Part shown: positions 20,088 through 29,345 of the stretch, in pieces
Numbering within the stretch: position 1 is the first letter of the stretch
Layout: every line of letters begins with the position of its first letter
From: Luteimonas sp. MC1750
GTDB lineage: Bacteria; Pseudomonadota; Gammaproteobacteria; Xanthomonadales; Xanthomonadaceae
NCBI RefSeq assembly: GCF_016615955.1
Contig: NZ_CP067113.1
Span: 434,001 to 498,000 of the forward strand
Length of the DNA stretch: 64,000 nucleotides
Direction of reading: 5' to 3'
The notes under the pieces: generated by a model
What the model saw: only the letters and a program-made list of their open reading frames with translations
The model's database searches: none
Told to the model about the DNA's origin: nothing
Made by a program: the position numbers and the translations under genes

Positions 20088-21562
20088 TGACGCCCGACCA
20101 GTTCCAGACCCTTGCCGACGCCGGCCACACCCGCATCCCGGTGGTGCGCGAAGTGCTGTCCGATCTCGACACGCCGCTCTCGGTCTACCTGAAGCTGGCC
20201 GACGGCCCGCACAGCTGCCTGTTCGAATCGGTCGAGGGCGGCGAGCGCTTCGGCCGCTACTCGATCATCGGCCTGCCGGCCACCCGCGTGCACGAGTTCC
20301 GCGGCCACCGCTACGCGCTGCGCGAGCACGGCGAAATCGTCGAGCAGCGTGACGTCGACGATCCCTTCGCCGAGGTCGAGCGCCTGCGCGCGGAGCAGTC
20401 GGTGCCGGACGTCGAGGGCCTGCCCGGGTTCAGCGGCGGCCTGGTCGGCTGGTTCGGCTTCGAGTGCATCGGCTACATCGAGCCACGCCTGGCCGCGGAG
20501 GCCGGCCTGCGCGACGACCTCGGCACGCCCGACATCCTGCTGATGCAGTGCGACGAGCTGGCGGTGTTCGACAACCTCAAGGGCCGGCTGTACCTGGTGG
20601 TGCATGCCGACCCGCGCGAGCCGCGGGCCCTGGCGCGCGCGCAGCGCCGGCTGGACGCGCTGGTGCACCGGCTGCGCCAGGCCGGCACCGGCTATCCCGA
20701 GACCCTGCGGCCGGCGGCGCTGGCCGAAGGCGATTTCGTCTCCGGCTTCACCCGCGAAGGCTTCATCGACGCGGTGGCCAAGGTGAAGGAGTACATCGCC
20801 GGTGGCGACGTGTTCCAGGTGGTGCTGTCGCAGCGGCTGACGGTGCCGTTCGAGGCGCGCCCGGTCGACGTGTACCGTGCGCTGCGCGCGCTCAATCCGT
20901 CGCCGTACATGTACTTCCTCGACGTCGGCGGCACCCAGGTGGTCGGCAGCTCGCCCGAGATCCTGGTGCGCATGCAGGGCGGCGAAGTCACCGTGCGCCC
21001 GATCGCCGGCACGCGCCCGCGCGGCGCCACGCCGGCCGAAGACGCCGCGCTCGAAGCCGAGCTGCTGGCCGACCCCAAGGAGCGCGCGGAACACCTGATG
21101 CTGGTCGACCTCGGCCGCAACGACGTCGGCCACGTGTCCGCGCCGGGCACGGTCGAGGTGGGCGAGCAGTTCGTGGTCGAGCGCTACAGCCACGTCATGC
21201 ACATCGTCAGCGAGGTCACCGGGCGCGTGCGCGACGGCCTGTCCTACGCCGATGTGCTGCGCGCGACCTTTCCCGCGGGCACGGTCAGCGGCGCGCCGAA
21301 GATCCGCGCGCTGGAAGTGATCCGCGAGCTCGAGCCGATCCGCCGCAACGTCTATGCCGGCAGCATCGGCTACATCGCCTGGAACGGCGACGCCGACATG
21401 GCCATCGCCATCCGCACCGCGGTGATCCAGGACGGCCACCTGCACGTGCAGGCCGGCGCCGGCATCGTCTACGACTCCGATCCGGTCAAGGAATGGGAAG
21501 AGACGATGAACAAGGGCCGCGCGCTGTTCCGCGCGGTGGCGCAGGCGGCCGGCGGGCTGTGA
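20084..21562 (+). CDS. trpE: Anthranilate synthase component I
   Basis: A 492-residue chorismate-using enzyme that makes anthranilate with the TrpG glutaminase, the first step of tryptophan synthesis. It has an N-terminal TrpE domain with [18 protein letters not shown] feedback region (here [17 protein letters not shown]), and a C-terminal chorismate-binding domain with [30 protein letters not shown] and [16 protein letters not shown]. The start is one of two adjacent ATG codons (20084 or 20087); 20084 overlaps the upstream TGA. No leader peptide or trp attenuator was seen. trpG, D and C are 6 kb away, a split trp arrangement separated by the oxidase cluster. Confidence 0.97.
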   Translation: MMTPDQFQTLADAGHTRIPVVREVLSDLDTPLSVYLKLADGPHSCLFESVEGGERFGRYSIIGLPATRVHEFRGHRYALREHGEIVEQRDVDDPFAEVERLRAEQSVPDVEGLPGFSGGLVGWFGFECIGYIEPRLAAEAGLRDDLGTPDILLMQCDELAVFDNLKGRLYLVVHADPREPRALARAQRRLDALVHRLRQAGTGYPETLRPAALAEGDFVSGFTREGFIDAVAKVKEYIAGGDVFQVVLSQRLTVPFEARPVDVYRALRALNPSPYMYFLDVGGTQVVGSSPEILVRMQGGEVTVRPIAGTRPRGATPAEDAALEAELLADPKERAEHLMLVDLGRNDVGHVSAPGTVEVGEQFVVERYSHVMHIVSEVTGRVRDGLSYADVLRATFPAGTVSGAPKIRALEVIRELEPIRRNVYAGSIGYIAWNGDADMAIAIRTAVIQDGHLHVQAGAGIVYDSDPVKEWEETMNKGRALFRAVAQAAGGL

Positions 21563-21583
21563 CGCGCCGAGGCGCGCCCGCGC

Positions 21584-22480
21584 TCAGCGCAGGCGTCGCT
21601 CCAGGCGCGCGAAGCCGTGCCACAGCAGCCACATCGCGCCGGCGAGATAGGGCACGCAGCTCGGTACCCACATCAGCACGCCGGCCAGCTGCTGGTCGGC
21701 CATGACGTCCAGGCCCAGCTGCGGTGCGCGTTCGGCGTAGATGGCGTACAGCGGCCGCGCGGAGAACGTCATCAGCGCGCCCAGGAAGCCCATCTGCATC
21801 ATCACCGCGACCATCGCCACCACGCCCGCGCCGGCGCCGACGTGGGGATCGCGGATGCGCGTCCACATCGCCGCCCACAGCCACAGCCCGGAGGCGAGGA
21901 AGGTCCCGTGCATGGTCCAGTGCACCGGATCGCTTTCCAGCGCAGCCGTCGTGGCCGCCGGTAGATGCCATGCGCAGAGCACCACGCCGTGCGTGACCGA
22001 AGCCGCCGTGAGCGAAGCGGCGGCGCGCGCCTGGGCCGCGCCGAGCGTCCGGTGCAGCTGCCGCGCCAGCGTGGCCGGCAGCGCGTGCGCGGCCACCGCC
22101 AGCGGCTGCCCGGCCAGCAGCAGCGGCGGCACGAAGGCGATCAGCAGCATGTGCTGGGCGATGTGCGCGGCCAGCGACCATTCGCCATAGGCATCGAGCG
22201 GCCAGGTGGTCGACAGCAGCAGGACCAGGACGCCGACGGCGGCGCTGGCGAAGCCCGCGCGCCCGACACCGGCACCGACGCCCGCGCGTCCCCAGAGCCG
22301 CCGGAGCCCGACGGCGTACAGCAGCACCCAGGCGGCGAGCGGGACGAGGAGCCACGGCGAAGGCGAGAACGCGGTGGCCAGCGTGGGCGGATGGTCGTGC
22401 CCCGCGTGCGCCAGCACGCTGCCGGCCGGCAGCCCGGCGAGCAGCACGCCGGCAGCGACGCGGGCCCACGCCCGGCGCAC
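21584..22480 (-). CDS. ctaG: Caa3-type CtaG cytochrome c oxidase assembly protein
   Basis: A 298-residue integral membrane protein of the Caa3_CtaG family, with about seven hydrophobic helices. Conserved His-containing segments include AAHIAQHMLLIAFVPPLLLAGQPL, SVTHGVVLCAWHLPAA and ADQQLAGVLMWVPSCVPYLAG. Members help metallate or assemble the CuB/CuA oxidase. The GTG start at 22480 precedes a possible cleavable segment ending AHAGHDHP; no strong ribosome-binding site is present, so the start is provisional. It is convergent with trpE and divergent from the CopD-like gene, which starts 61 bases away. The nearby oxidase subunit genes agree with the role. Confidence 0.88.
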   Translation of the reverse strand: MRRAWARVAAGVLLAGLPAGSVLAHAGHDHPPTLATAFSPSPWLLVPLAAWVLLYAVGLRRLWGRAGVGAGVGRAGFASAAVGVLVLLLSTTWPLDAYGEWSLAAHIAQHMLLIAFVPPLLLAGQPLAVAAHALPATLARQLHRTLGAAQARAAASLTAASVTHGVVLCAWHLPAATTAALESDPVHWTMHGTFLASGLWLWAAMWTRIRDPHVGAGAGVVAMVAVMMQMGFLGALMTFSARPLYAIYAERAPQLGLDVMADQQLAGVLMWVPSCVPYLAGAMWLLWHGFARLERRLR

Positions 22481-22540
22481 CCACCACGGCTGCTTCGCGC
22501 CGGAGCGGGCACACTGCGGTGAATCCGAGGGGAATGGCGC

Positions 22541-22999
22541 ATGTATTTCTGGCTGAAGATCCTGCATGTCTCGGCGATGGTCCTCTGGTTCGCCGGACTG
22601 TTCTTCCTGCCGCGGCTGTTCGTGGCGCGGCACCGTGGCCAGCGCGATGCCGCCGCCGGCTACTTCAATGCCACCGCCAACACGCTCTACTTCCGCATGG
22701 CCACGCCCGCGGCGCTGGTGGCGGTGGCCAGCGGGATGGTGCTGATCGCCTACGGGCCGAGCGGTGCCTGGCTGGTGATGAAGCTGGTGATCGTGGCCGG
22801 CGCCGTGTTCCTGCATCTCTACATGGGGCTGGTGCTCTACGAGCTGGGCCAGGGCCGCGATCGCCACGGTGCGCTGTTCTACGGGCTGCTGGGCTGGACG
22901 CCGCTGGCCTTGCTGCTCGCCATCGCGGCGCTCACCGGTGCCAAGCCGCAGACCGTCGGCGACCTGCCGCCGCCGCCGGGTGCCGACGCGAAGCCGTGA
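22541..22999 (+). CDS. HemJ/CopD-family membrane protein
   Basis: A 152-residue membrane protein with four hydrophobic segments. The N-terminus MYFWLKILHVSAMVLWFAGLFFLPRLF closely resembles HemJ (oxygen-independent protoporphyrinogen IX oxidase, formerly UPF0093). The remaining helices (LVMKLVIVAGAVFLHLYMG) also fit. The related CopD family is linked to copper uptake. In a cytochrome oxidase cluster either heme synthesis or copper supply would make sense. The first interpretation is favoured by the N-terminal motif. A Pro-rich cytoplasmic tail (DLPPPPGADAKP) ends it. Confidence 0.8.
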   Translation: MYFWLKILHVSAMVLWFAGLFFLPRLFVARHRGQRDAAAGYFNATANTLYFRMATPAALVAVASGMVLIAYGPSGAWLVMKLVIVAGAVFLHLYMGLVLYELGQGRDRHGALFYGLLGWTPLALLLAIAALTGAKPQTVGDLPPPPGADAKP

Positions 23000-23029
23000 A
23001 TGGCACAGGCCGGGAGCGGGGCGCACGCC

Positions 23030-23557
23030 TCACGCCTCCGGCGGGGCGTCGGGACCGCGGTCCTCGCTGCCGGGATGTCCGGCGACGCCAATCCCGTGAT
23101 GGAAGCTGAGTCCGCCACCCAGCCAGCCGGCCACGCCGACCAGCACCGTCATCAGCGACGACAGCAGCAGCCCCCAGGGCCAGACCGCCGCAACCGGATC
23201 GCCCCAGCGCAGCCAGGTGTTGGCCGCGGCCACCGCCAGCACCATCACCCCCGAGAGCGCATGGCTCCACGCGGAGACATGCCGCCGCACCACCCGGATC
23301 AGCAGCAGGTCGACGGTGCCGACCGCGGCGGCCACGAGCCCCATCGCCAGGCCTGCGCCGCTCAGCACCTGCGACAGCTGCGCCCAGAACGCCAGGCCGC
23401 TCCACAGGTACAGCACGTCGGTCACCGAGACCACGAGCAGGAATGCGATCGGGAACACCACCAGCATCGGGTGCAGCGGGTGCTTGCGGATCGCCACGCG
23501 GCTTTCGACGGTGCGGGTGAGCTGCGGCGGGGTCGGCGGCTTGAGTGATTCGGCCAT
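23030..23557 (-). CDS. DUF2231 membrane protein of the oxidase cluster
   Basis: A 175-residue protein with the DUF2231 opening RKHPLHPMLVVFPIAFLLVVSVTDVLYL (the HPLHP motif) and four predicted membrane helices. Function is unknown; the family is often found near heme-copper oxidase or c-type cytochrome genes. It starts one base after the preceding small membrane-protein gene ends, so it is the distal gene of the coxB - coxA/C - small protein - DUF2231 operon on the minus strand. The C-terminus is His/Gly/Pro-rich and hydrophilic. Confidence 0.85.
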   Translation of the reverse strand: MAESLKPPTPPQLTRTVESRVAIRKHPLHPMLVVFPIAFLLVVSVTDVLYLWSGLAFWAQLSQVLSGAGLAMGLVAAAVGTVDLLLIRVVRRHVSAWSHALSGVMVLAVAAANTWLRWGDPVAAVWPWGLLLSSLMTVLVGVAGWLGGGLSFHHGIGVAGHPGSEDRGPDAPPEA

Positions 23558-23558
23558 G

Positions 23559-23978
23559 TCAGGCACAGCCCGGAAGCAGCAGCACGGGGATGGTGGTGAA
23601 CAGCACCGCGACCGCGGAGAGCACGCAGAGCGCGCCGCTGGCCGCCGCGGCGAAGCGGCGTCGCGCGGCAAGCGCGGGCGCGGAGCGGTCGGCCTGGGCG
23701 GCACGCCAGCCGCGCCAGGCGCGGCGTCCCAGCCACGCCAGCAGGGTGAACGTGACCGCGGTCAGCGCCAGGACCGACCAGGCCAGTGCGGTCAGGCCGG
23801 CATGGCGGGTCAACGCCAGGCCCTCGGCGCAGGTGACGCCCTGCAGCGAATACACCACGACCAGGTGCAGCGCCCAGAGCAGCATCGGCGCGGCGATGCC
23901 GGTAAGGCGCCAGGGCGAGAGGACGCCGTCCAGGCGCACGCCGTCCAGGTGTGGCCCGTCCGGGCGCGCGCCGGTCAC
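23559..23978 (-). CDS. Small four-helix membrane protein of the cytochrome oxidase operon
   Basis: A 139-residue protein whose GTG start overlaps the stop of the fused oxidase gene (GTGA). Hydrophobic segments are visible at LTGIAAPMLLWALHLVVVYSL, LTALAWSVLALTAVTFTLLAWL, GALCVLSAVAVLFT and the last few residues TIPVLLLPGC. The pattern resembles small accessory proteins encoded beside heme-copper oxidases, but no named family could be assigned with confidence. Its translational coupling to the oxidase gene suggests a role in assembly or stability. Confidence 0.75.
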   Translation of the reverse strand: MTGARPDGPHLDGVRLDGVLSPWRLTGIAAPMLLWALHLVVVYSLQGVTCAEGLALTRHAGLTALAWSVLALTAVTFTLLAWLGRRAWRGWRAAQADRSAPALAARRRFAAAASGALCVLSAVAVLFTTIPVLLLPGCA

Positions 23979-26491
23979 GCCAGCCTCGGGAACAGGTGGA
24001 GGACGCCCCAGGCGACCACGCCCTGGCCCACCACGTAGCGCCAGAGCGCGGTGGTGACGCGCGCCTCCAGCGGACGCGCCGCGGTCACCAGGCCGCGGCG
24101 CAGACGCGCCGCGACGAAGGTCGCGAACAGCATCGCCAACAGCACGTGCACGGCATGGAAGCCCGCGAGCGTCCAGGCCACCGATGCGTAGGCGTGAACG
24201 GCGGGCGCTCCGGTGGCCGCCATGGCCCAGGCCTGCGCCGCGATGAAGCCGGCGCCGAGCACGACGGTCGCCATCCACGCGCCCGCGGCGCGTCCGCGCG
24301 CGTCGGCCTGCAGCGCACGCGTCGCGACCCATGCCGTTCCGGCGCAGGCGATCAGCAGGACCAGCGCGGCGATGGCCGCCGGCCAGCCCGCGACCCCGAT
24401 GCCCGCCGGCGGCCAGGCCTCCGTCCCGAGCCACAGGTAGAAGTAGCTGAAGACCAGCGACGCGAACAGCGAGCCGTCGACCAGCAGCGACATCACCAGC
24501 GCCCACCAGCCCGGCGCGTTGCGCGCGGCGCCCTGCGTGGGCAGCACAAGTCCTGGCTCGGCCTCGACCGCGTCGGGCCCGCCGGGATCGCCGGTGGTCC
24601 AGGCCCAGCGCCAGAGCAGCGCGAGCAGCGGCAGCACGAGCAGCAGCACGGCCCAGTAGAGCTTGGCGATGAAGCAGGCCAGCAGCACCGCCAGCGCAAG
24701 CGCGGCCAGCAGCGGCAGCCAGGTCGGGCCGGAGACGCGGATCACCTGCTCGGGCCGCGCATCCAGCAGGCTGCTGCCGAGCAGCTCGCGCACGCCGTGG
24801 CGCGCGTCGCCGAGCAGTCCGTCCGGCCGTGCGGCGGCGTCCGCGAGCAGCGGATCGGCCCACAGCGGATCGCGGCCCTGGACGCGCGGCACCGACGCGA
24901 ACGTGTAGGGCGGAACCGGGTGCTGCACGGCCCACTCCAGCGTGCCGGCGCGCCATGGATTGCGGCGCGCGCGCGGTCCATGCCGGAGGCTCAGCACCAG
25001 GTCCGCCAGCACCGCCACCATTCCGACGGCCAGCACGAAGCCGGCGGCGGTCGACACCAGGTTGAGCCAGTGGAACCCGAGCTCCGGAAGATAGGTGTAG
25101 GCGCGTCGCGGCATGCCCAGCAGGCCGGTGAAGTACATCGGCAGGAAGGTCAGGTTGAAGCCGAGGAAGACCAGCCAGAACGCGGTGCGGCTGAGGCTCT
25201 CCGACGGCTCGCGCCCGCTCACCAGCGGCAGCCAGTAATAGAGGCCGGCGAACAGCGGGAACATCAGCCCGCCGATCAGCACGTGGTGCAGGTGCGCGAC
25301 CACGAAGTGGCTGTCGTGCGCCTGCCAGTCGAAGGGCACCATCGCCACCATCACGCCGGTGAGCCCGCCGGGCACGAAGACGAAGAAGAAGCCGAACAGG
25401 TACAGCGTCGGCACGCGCAGCCAGGGGCGCCCGGCCCACAGCGTCGCGATCCAGGCGAACACCTGGATGCCCATCGGGATCGCCACCGCCATGCTCGCGG
25501 CGCTGAACAGCGCCAGCGCCAGCAGGGGGATGCCGACGGTGAACATGTGGTGCACCCACAGCCCGAAGCTGAGGAAGCCGGTGCCGACCAGCGCCAGCAC
25601 GATCCAGGTGTAGCCGACCATCGGACGTCGCGCGAAGGTCGACACCACCATCGAGACCACTCCCGCGGCCGGCAGGAAGATGATGTAGACCTCGGGGTGC
25701 CCGAACAGCCAGAACAGGTGCTGCCACAGCAGCGGATCGCCGCCCAGCGCCGGATCGAAGAACACGAAGCCGAAGGCACGCTGGATCTCCAGCAGGATGC
25801 TGGCGAGGATCAGCGGCGGGAAGCCGAAGACGATCATGAACGAGGTCACCAGCATCGCCCACGCGAACAGCGGGATGCGCCGCAGGTCCATGCCGGGCGC
25901 GCGGCAGACCAGGATCGCCACGATCATCTCCACCGCCGCGGCCACGGCGGCGATCTCGGAGAAGGTGACGCCGATCAGCCAGAAGTCGGCGTTGAGCCCG
26001 GGCGACCAGGTGGCGTCGGTCAGCGGCACGTACATGAACCAGCCCGAGTCCGGCACCGCGTCGAACAGGAAGCTGGAGTACAGGAACAGCCCGCCGAACA
26101 GGTAGCACCAGAAGCCGAACGCCGACAGCCGCGGGAAGGGCAGGTCGCGCGCGCCGATCATCTTGGGCACGAGGTAGAGCGCGAAGCCCTCCATGATCGG
26201 CACCGCGAACAGGAACATCATCGTGGTGCCGTGCATGGTCACGAATTCGGCGTAGCGCTGCGGATCCAGCACCTCGTTGCCGAACCAGGCCAGCTGCAGC
26301 CGGATGAACATCGACAGCATGCCGCCGATCAGGAAGAAGGCGAGGCCGGTGACGATGAAGCGCAGGCCGATCGTCGAGTGGTTGACCGCGGTCAGGCGGC
26401 CGCGCCAGCCCGGCGGCGTGGACCAGGTTTCGTGCAGCGCCTGCAGGCGCGCGTCTTCCGGCGTGGCTGCGGGGTTGGTCGGAGCCGTCAT
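23975..26491 (-). CDS. ctaD: Fused cytochrome c oxidase subunits I and III
   Basis: An 838-residue fusion. Residues about 1-560 are subunit I (heme a/a3-CuB), with TMHGTTMMFLFAVPI, the CuB-ligand/His-Tyr motif WLFGHPEVYIIFLPA, VHHMFTVG and HFVVAHLHHVLIGG (heme ligands). Residues about 600-838 are subunit III-like (NAPGWWALVMSLLVDGSLFASL, GFHAVHVLLAMLFA), ending LHLFPRLA. It is the catalytic proton-pumping core of the terminal oxidase in the inner membrane. Its ATG overlaps the subunit II stop (ATGA) and its stop overlaps the next gene. Such CoxA-CoxC fusions are known from some caa3/aa3 oxidases. An upstream extension is ignored because it would translate the subunit II tail repeats. Confidence 0.95.
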   Translation of the reverse strand: MTAPTNPAATPEDARLQALHETWSTPPGWRGRLTAVNHSTIGLRFIVTGLAFFLIGGMLSMFIRLQLAWFGNEVLDPQRYAEFVTMHGTTMMFLFAVPIMEGFALYLVPKMIGARDLPFPRLSAFGFWCYLFGGLFLYSSFLFDAVPDSGWFMYVPLTDATWSPGLNADFWLIGVTFSEIAAVAAAVEMIVAILVCRAPGMDLRRIPLFAWAMLVTSFMIVFGFPPLILASILLEIQRAFGFVFFDPALGGDPLLWQHLFWLFGHPEVYIIFLPAAGVVSMVVSTFARRPMVGYTWIVLALVGTGFLSFGLWVHHMFTVGIPLLALALFSAASMAVAIPMGIQVFAWIATLWAGRPWLRVPTLYLFGFFFVFVPGGLTGVMVAMVPFDWQAHDSHFVVAHLHHVLIGGLMFPLFAGLYYWLPLVSGREPSESLSRTAFWLVFLGFNLTFLPMYFTGLLGMPRRAYTYLPELGFHWLNLVSTAAGFVLAVGMVAVLADLVLSLRHGPRARRNPWRAGTLEWAVQHPVPPYTFASVPRVQGRDPLWADPLLADAAARPDGLLGDARHGVRELLGSSLLDARPEQVIRVSGPTWLPLLAALALAVLLACFIAKLYWAVLLLVLPLLALLWRWAWTTGDPGGPDAVEAEPGLVLPTQGAARNAPGWWALVMSLLVDGSLFASLVFSYFYLWLGTEAWPPAGIGVAGWPAAIAALVLLIACAGTAWVATRALQADARGRAAGAWMATVVLGAGFIAAQAWAMAATGAPAVHAYASVAWTLAGFHAVHVLLAMLFATFVAARLRRGLVTAARPLEARVTTALWRYVVGQGVVAWGVLHLFPRLA

Positions 26492-27351
26492 CGCGGCGCC
26501 TCCCCGCCATCGACATCGGCATCGGCATCGACATCGGCATCGGCATCGACGGCATCGTCCACGGTGTCCACGCGGACGGCGTCGCCCGGGCCCAGCGCGT
26601 CCAGCGCTTCGACGGCAGCGGCGTCGGCGGCCGCGACCGCCGCCGGAACGCCGCCCGCCCGCTGTGCGAGCCACGCCTGATGGCCGGCGTCATCCTGCAC
26701 CAGCACCTCGAAGGCCATGCGGGCGTGGCCGGTGCCGCAGTACTCGGCGCACTGCCCGCGGATGCGGCCCTCGCCGTCGGCGCGCAGCCGCAGGCGGTTC
26801 ACGCGCCCGGGGATGGCGTCGACCTTGCCGCCCAGGCGCGGGATCCAGAACGAATGGATGACGTCGGCGCTGGTGATGCGGAATTCGACCATCCGGCCGC
26901 GCGGCATCGACAGCACGTCGAGCGACTCCGCCACCACGCCACCGTCCGCGTCGCGGTAGCGGAAGTGCCAGCGCCAGCGCCCGGCGACCACGTCCACGCG
27001 CTGGTCGACCTGCTGGCCGAGCCCGGTGATCCGCGCGCTGGACACCGAGCCGTAGACCAGCAGCCCCGCCAGCAGCATTGGCGGCAGCACCAGCCCGCCG
27101 CCGACGATGAGCCGCTGCGGTTTCGCCAGCGCGCGGGTGTTGCGGCCGCGGAAGAGTGCCCAGGACACCAGCCCCATCACCATCAGCCAGACCGCCAGCG
27201 CGCCCCAGAACATCGCCCACCAGATGCCGGCAATGGCCTCCGCCGCCGGCCCGGCCGGATCCAGCGTCGACTGCGGCCCGGCACAGCCCGCGGCGGCGAG
27301 CAGCGCCAACGCGGCGGCCGTCGGGCGCGCGCAGGGTGCGATGGTCGCGAT
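26488..27351 (-). CDS. ctaC: Cytochrome c oxidase subunit II (CuA), lipoprotein
   Basis: The CuA-carrying subunit. A lipoprotein signal ([13 protein letters not shown]) and two transmembrane helices precede the periplasmic cupredoxin domain, with [16 protein letters not shown] and the CuA site [14 protein letters not shown]. There is no CxxCH heme motif, so this is aa3- rather than caa3-type. The last 20 or so residues are an Asp-Ala/Asp-Val repeat. The start is problematic. A strong AGGAGGGG sequence lies 6 bases before an ATC codon at 27349-27351, and no ATG, GTG or TTG is suitably placed for the lipoprotein signal. The nearest alternative, a GTG at 27445-27447, adds 32 residues without a ribosome-binding site. 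It is divergent from trpG. Confidence 0.85.
   Translation of the reverse strand: MATIAPCARPTAAALALLAAAGCAGPQSTLDPAGPAAEAIAGIWWAMFWGALAVWLMVMGLVSWALFRGRNTRALAKPQRLIVGGGLVLPPMLLAGLLVYGSVSSARITGLGQQVDQRVDVVAGRWRWHFRYRDADGGVVAESLDVLSMPRGRMVEFRITSADVIHSFWIPRLGGKVDAIPGRVNRLRLRADGEGRIRGQCAEYCGTGHARMAFEVLVQDDAGHQAWLAQRAGGVPAAVAAADAAAVEALDALGPGDAVRVDTVDDAVDADADVDADADVDGGEAPR
26508..26557. repeat. Hexameric tandem repeat encoding the Asp-Ala/Asp-Val tail of subunit II
   Basis: About eight consecutive 6-base units of CATCGG or CATCGA type lie inside the 3' end of the oxidase subunit II gene, and read on the minus strand as repeated Asp-Ala/Asp-Val. In-frame hexamer repeats of this kind can change copy number without a frameshift. 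Confidence 0.8.
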
Positions 27352-27518
27352 GGTGGTCCCCTCCTCGTGGCCGCCGACGCCGCGGGCAGCCCCGGCGCGA
27401 TCGCCACAGGCTAGCCACGGCTGTGGACAGCGAATGTGAACGCGCACCGCGTCCGGGCTTTCGGCGAGAATGGACGGCTTCCGGCGGCCCCGACGCCGCG
27501 CGCCTGCAGGGGCCATCC

Positions 27519-28103
27519 GTGCTGCTGATGATCGACAACTACGACAGCTTCACCTTCAACCTCGTGCAGTACCTGCAGGTGCTGGGCGCCGAGGTCGAGG
27601 TGGTGCGCAACGATGCGCTGACGGTCGACGACATCGGGCGCCTCGGGCCGAGCCACATCGTGATCTCGCCGGGACCGTGCACGCCCAACGAGGCCGGCGT
27701 CTCGATCGAGGTGATCGAGCGGCTGGGCCCGACCACGCCGATCCTCGGCGTCTGCCTGGGCCACCAGGCGCTCGGCCAGGCCTACGGCGGACGCGTGGTG
27801 CGCGCGGGCCGGATCATGCACGGCAAGACCTCGCCGATCCGCCACGCCGGGAACGGTGTGTTCGCCGGCCTGCCGGACGGGTACGAGGCCACGCGCTACC
27901 ATTCGCTGGTGGTGGAGCAGGACAGCCTGCCCGACTGCCTCGAGGTCACGGCCTGGACCGAGAACGACGACGGCAGCCGCGAGGAGATCATGGGCCTGCG
28001 CCACCGCGAGCACCCCGTCCACGGCGTGCAGTTCCATCCGGAGTCGATCCTCAGCCAGCACGGTCACGCGCTGCTGAAGAACTTCCTCGACGTCGCGGCC
28101 TGA
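27519..28103 (+). CDS. trpG: Anthranilate synthase component II (glutamine amidotransferase)
   Basis: A 194-residue class I glutaminase that supplies ammonia to TrpE (and possibly PabB). The start is GTG at 27519, giving the classic [18 protein letters not shown]. The nucleophile is in [11 protein letters not shown] (Cys79), and the catalytic His/Glu in [13 protein letters not shown]. The oxyanion motif [12 protein letters not shown] is present. It heads the trpG-trpD-trpC run; trpE is separate at 20 kb. The gap to trpD is 75 bases. The region just upstream overlaps the divergent oxidase subunit II start zone. Confidence 0.97.
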   Translation: MLLMIDNYDSFTFNLVQYLQVLGAEVEVVRNDALTVDDIGRLGPSHIVISPGPCTPNEAGVSIEVIERLGPTTPILGVCLGHQALGQAYGGRVVRAGRIMHGKTSPIRHAGNGVFAGLPDGYEATRYHSLVVEQDSLPDCLEVTAWTENDDGSREEIMGLRHREHPVHGVQFHPESILSQHGHALLKNFLDVAA

Positions 28104-28178
28104 GGCCCGCGGCGACGCCGCGACCGGCGCATGCGTCGCCCCGGCATCCCCCGTTCCCTGAAGAAGCCAGCCCCGACC

Positions 28179-29345
28179 ATGCCCATCACCCCCCAGGAAG
28201 CCCTGCAGCGCACCATCGAACACCGCGAGATCTTCGAGGACGAGATGTTCGACCTCATGCGGCAGGTGATGCGTGGTGACGTGTCGCCGCAGATGACCGC
28301 GGCGATCATGATCGGGCTTCGGGTCAAGAAGGAAACGGTGGGCGAGATCACCGGTGCCGCGCGCGCGATGCGCGAGCTGGCGCGCCGGGTCGAGGTCGCC
28401 GACCGCACGCACCTGGTCGACATCGTCGGTACCGGCGGTGATGGCGCCAACACCTTCAACATCTCCACCGCGTCGAGCTTCGTGATCGCCGCCGCCGGCG
28501 GGCGGGTCGCCAAGCACGGCGGGCGCAGCGTGTCGTCCACGTCCGGCAGCGCGGATGCGTACGAGGCGCTGGGCGCCGCCATCGAACTGCCGCCGGAAGC
28601 CGTCGCGGAGTCGATCGCGCGCACCGGCATCGGCTTCATGTACGCGCCGGCCTACCACCCCGCGATGAAGGTGGTCGCGCCGGTGCGCCGCGAGATGGGC
28701 GTGCGCACGCTGTTCAACATCCTCGGACCGCTGACCAATCCCGCGGATGCGCCGTCGATCCTGATGGGCGTGTTCCATCCCGACCTGGTCGGCATCCAGG
28801 TGCGCGTGCTGCAGGAGCTCGGCGCCGAGCGCGCGCTGGTGGTCTGGGGCCGCGACGGCATGGACGAGATCTCGCTGGGCGCGGGAACCCTGGTCGGCGA
28901 GCTGCGCGACGGCCGGGTGCGCGAGTACGAACTGCACCCGGAGGACTTCGGCATCCCGATGGCCGCCAGCCGCAACCTCAAGGTCGAGGGTGCGCAGGAG
29001 TCGAAGGCGATGGTGCTGCAGGCAATCACCGACGCCGACGGCCTGCCCGGGCATATCGTCGCGCTCAACGCGGGCGCGGCGCTGTACGTCGCCGGCGTGG
29101 CGGATTCGATCGCCAGCGGCGTCGAACTGGCGCGCGCGACGATCGCTTCGGGCGCGGCGCGCGCGAAGCTCGACGCGTTCGTGGCCACCACCCGGGAACT
29201 CGGCGAGGCTGCGATCGCGGCTGTAGCCGCTCCCACAGTCGAGCCCCCTGCAGGAGCGGCTACAGCCGCGATCACCCCGGGCCGCCCTGTAGGAGCGGCT
29301 ACAGCCGCGATCACTCCAGCGGCCGACGCCGGAGCCTGCGAATGA
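28179..29345 (+). CDS. trpD: Anthranilate phosphoribosyltransferase with repeat-derived C-terminal tail
   Basis: It transfers the phosphoribosyl group from PRPP to anthranilate. The core has [18 protein letters not shown] (PRPP loop), [15 protein letters not shown] and [37 protein letters not shown], as in the family. The protein is 388 residues, while family members are about 340-345. From about residue 345 the DNA consists of three copies of a palindromic intergenic repeat read in frame, giving Ala/Thr/Pro-rich AATAAIT units. The TGA overlaps the trpC ATG (ATGA), so coupling is kept in spite of the extension. The start ATG at 28179 gives the usual N-terminus; an in-frame ATG at 28131 is less likely. 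Confidence 0.95.
   Translation: MPITPQEALQRTIEHREIFEDEMFDLMRQVMRGDVSPQMTAAIMIGLRVKKETVGEITGAARAMRELARRVEVADRTHLVDIVGTGGDGANTFNISTASSFVIAAAGGRVAKHGGRSVSSTSGSADAYEALGAAIELPPEAVAESIARTGIGFMYAPAYHPAMKVVAPVRREMGVRTLFNILGPLTNPADAPSILMGVFHPDLVGIQVRVLQELGAERALVVWGRDGMDEISLGAGTLVGELRDGRVREYELHPEDFGIPMAASRNLKVEGAQESKAMVLQAITDADGLPGHIVALNAGAALYVAGVADSIASGVELARATIASGAARAKLDAFVATTRELGEAAIAAVAAPTVEPPAGAATAAITPGRPVGAATAAITPAADAGACE
29213..29313. repeat. Three palindromic REP-type repeats inside the 3' end of trpD
   Basis: Copies lie at 29213-29233 (inverted: GATCGCGGCTGTAGCCGCTCC), 29249-29274 and 29288-29313 (TGTAGGAGCGGCTACAGCCG followed by CGATCA, first copy with GC for GT). The same unit recurs between other genes at 34371-34476 and 39169-39237. 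Each unit can form a small hairpin around GGCTACAGCC / GGCTGTAGCC. Confidence 0.9.

Noticed and set aside
26508..26557. Hexamer repeats considered as a CRISPR-like array
   Set aside because: Units are 6 bases with no spacers and lie inside a coding sequence.
23951..26680. 909-codon open frame on the plus strand opposite the fused oxidase gene
   Set aside because: The product is His/Gln/Arg-rich low-complexity text; the opposite strand encodes all conserved heme-copper oxidase motifs.
29213..29313. Palindromic repeats considered as a CRISPR array or as a trp attenuator
   Set aside because: Spacers are irregular and too short, copies are in mixed orientation and recur between unrelated genes. 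There is no T-run or leader peptide with Trp codons.
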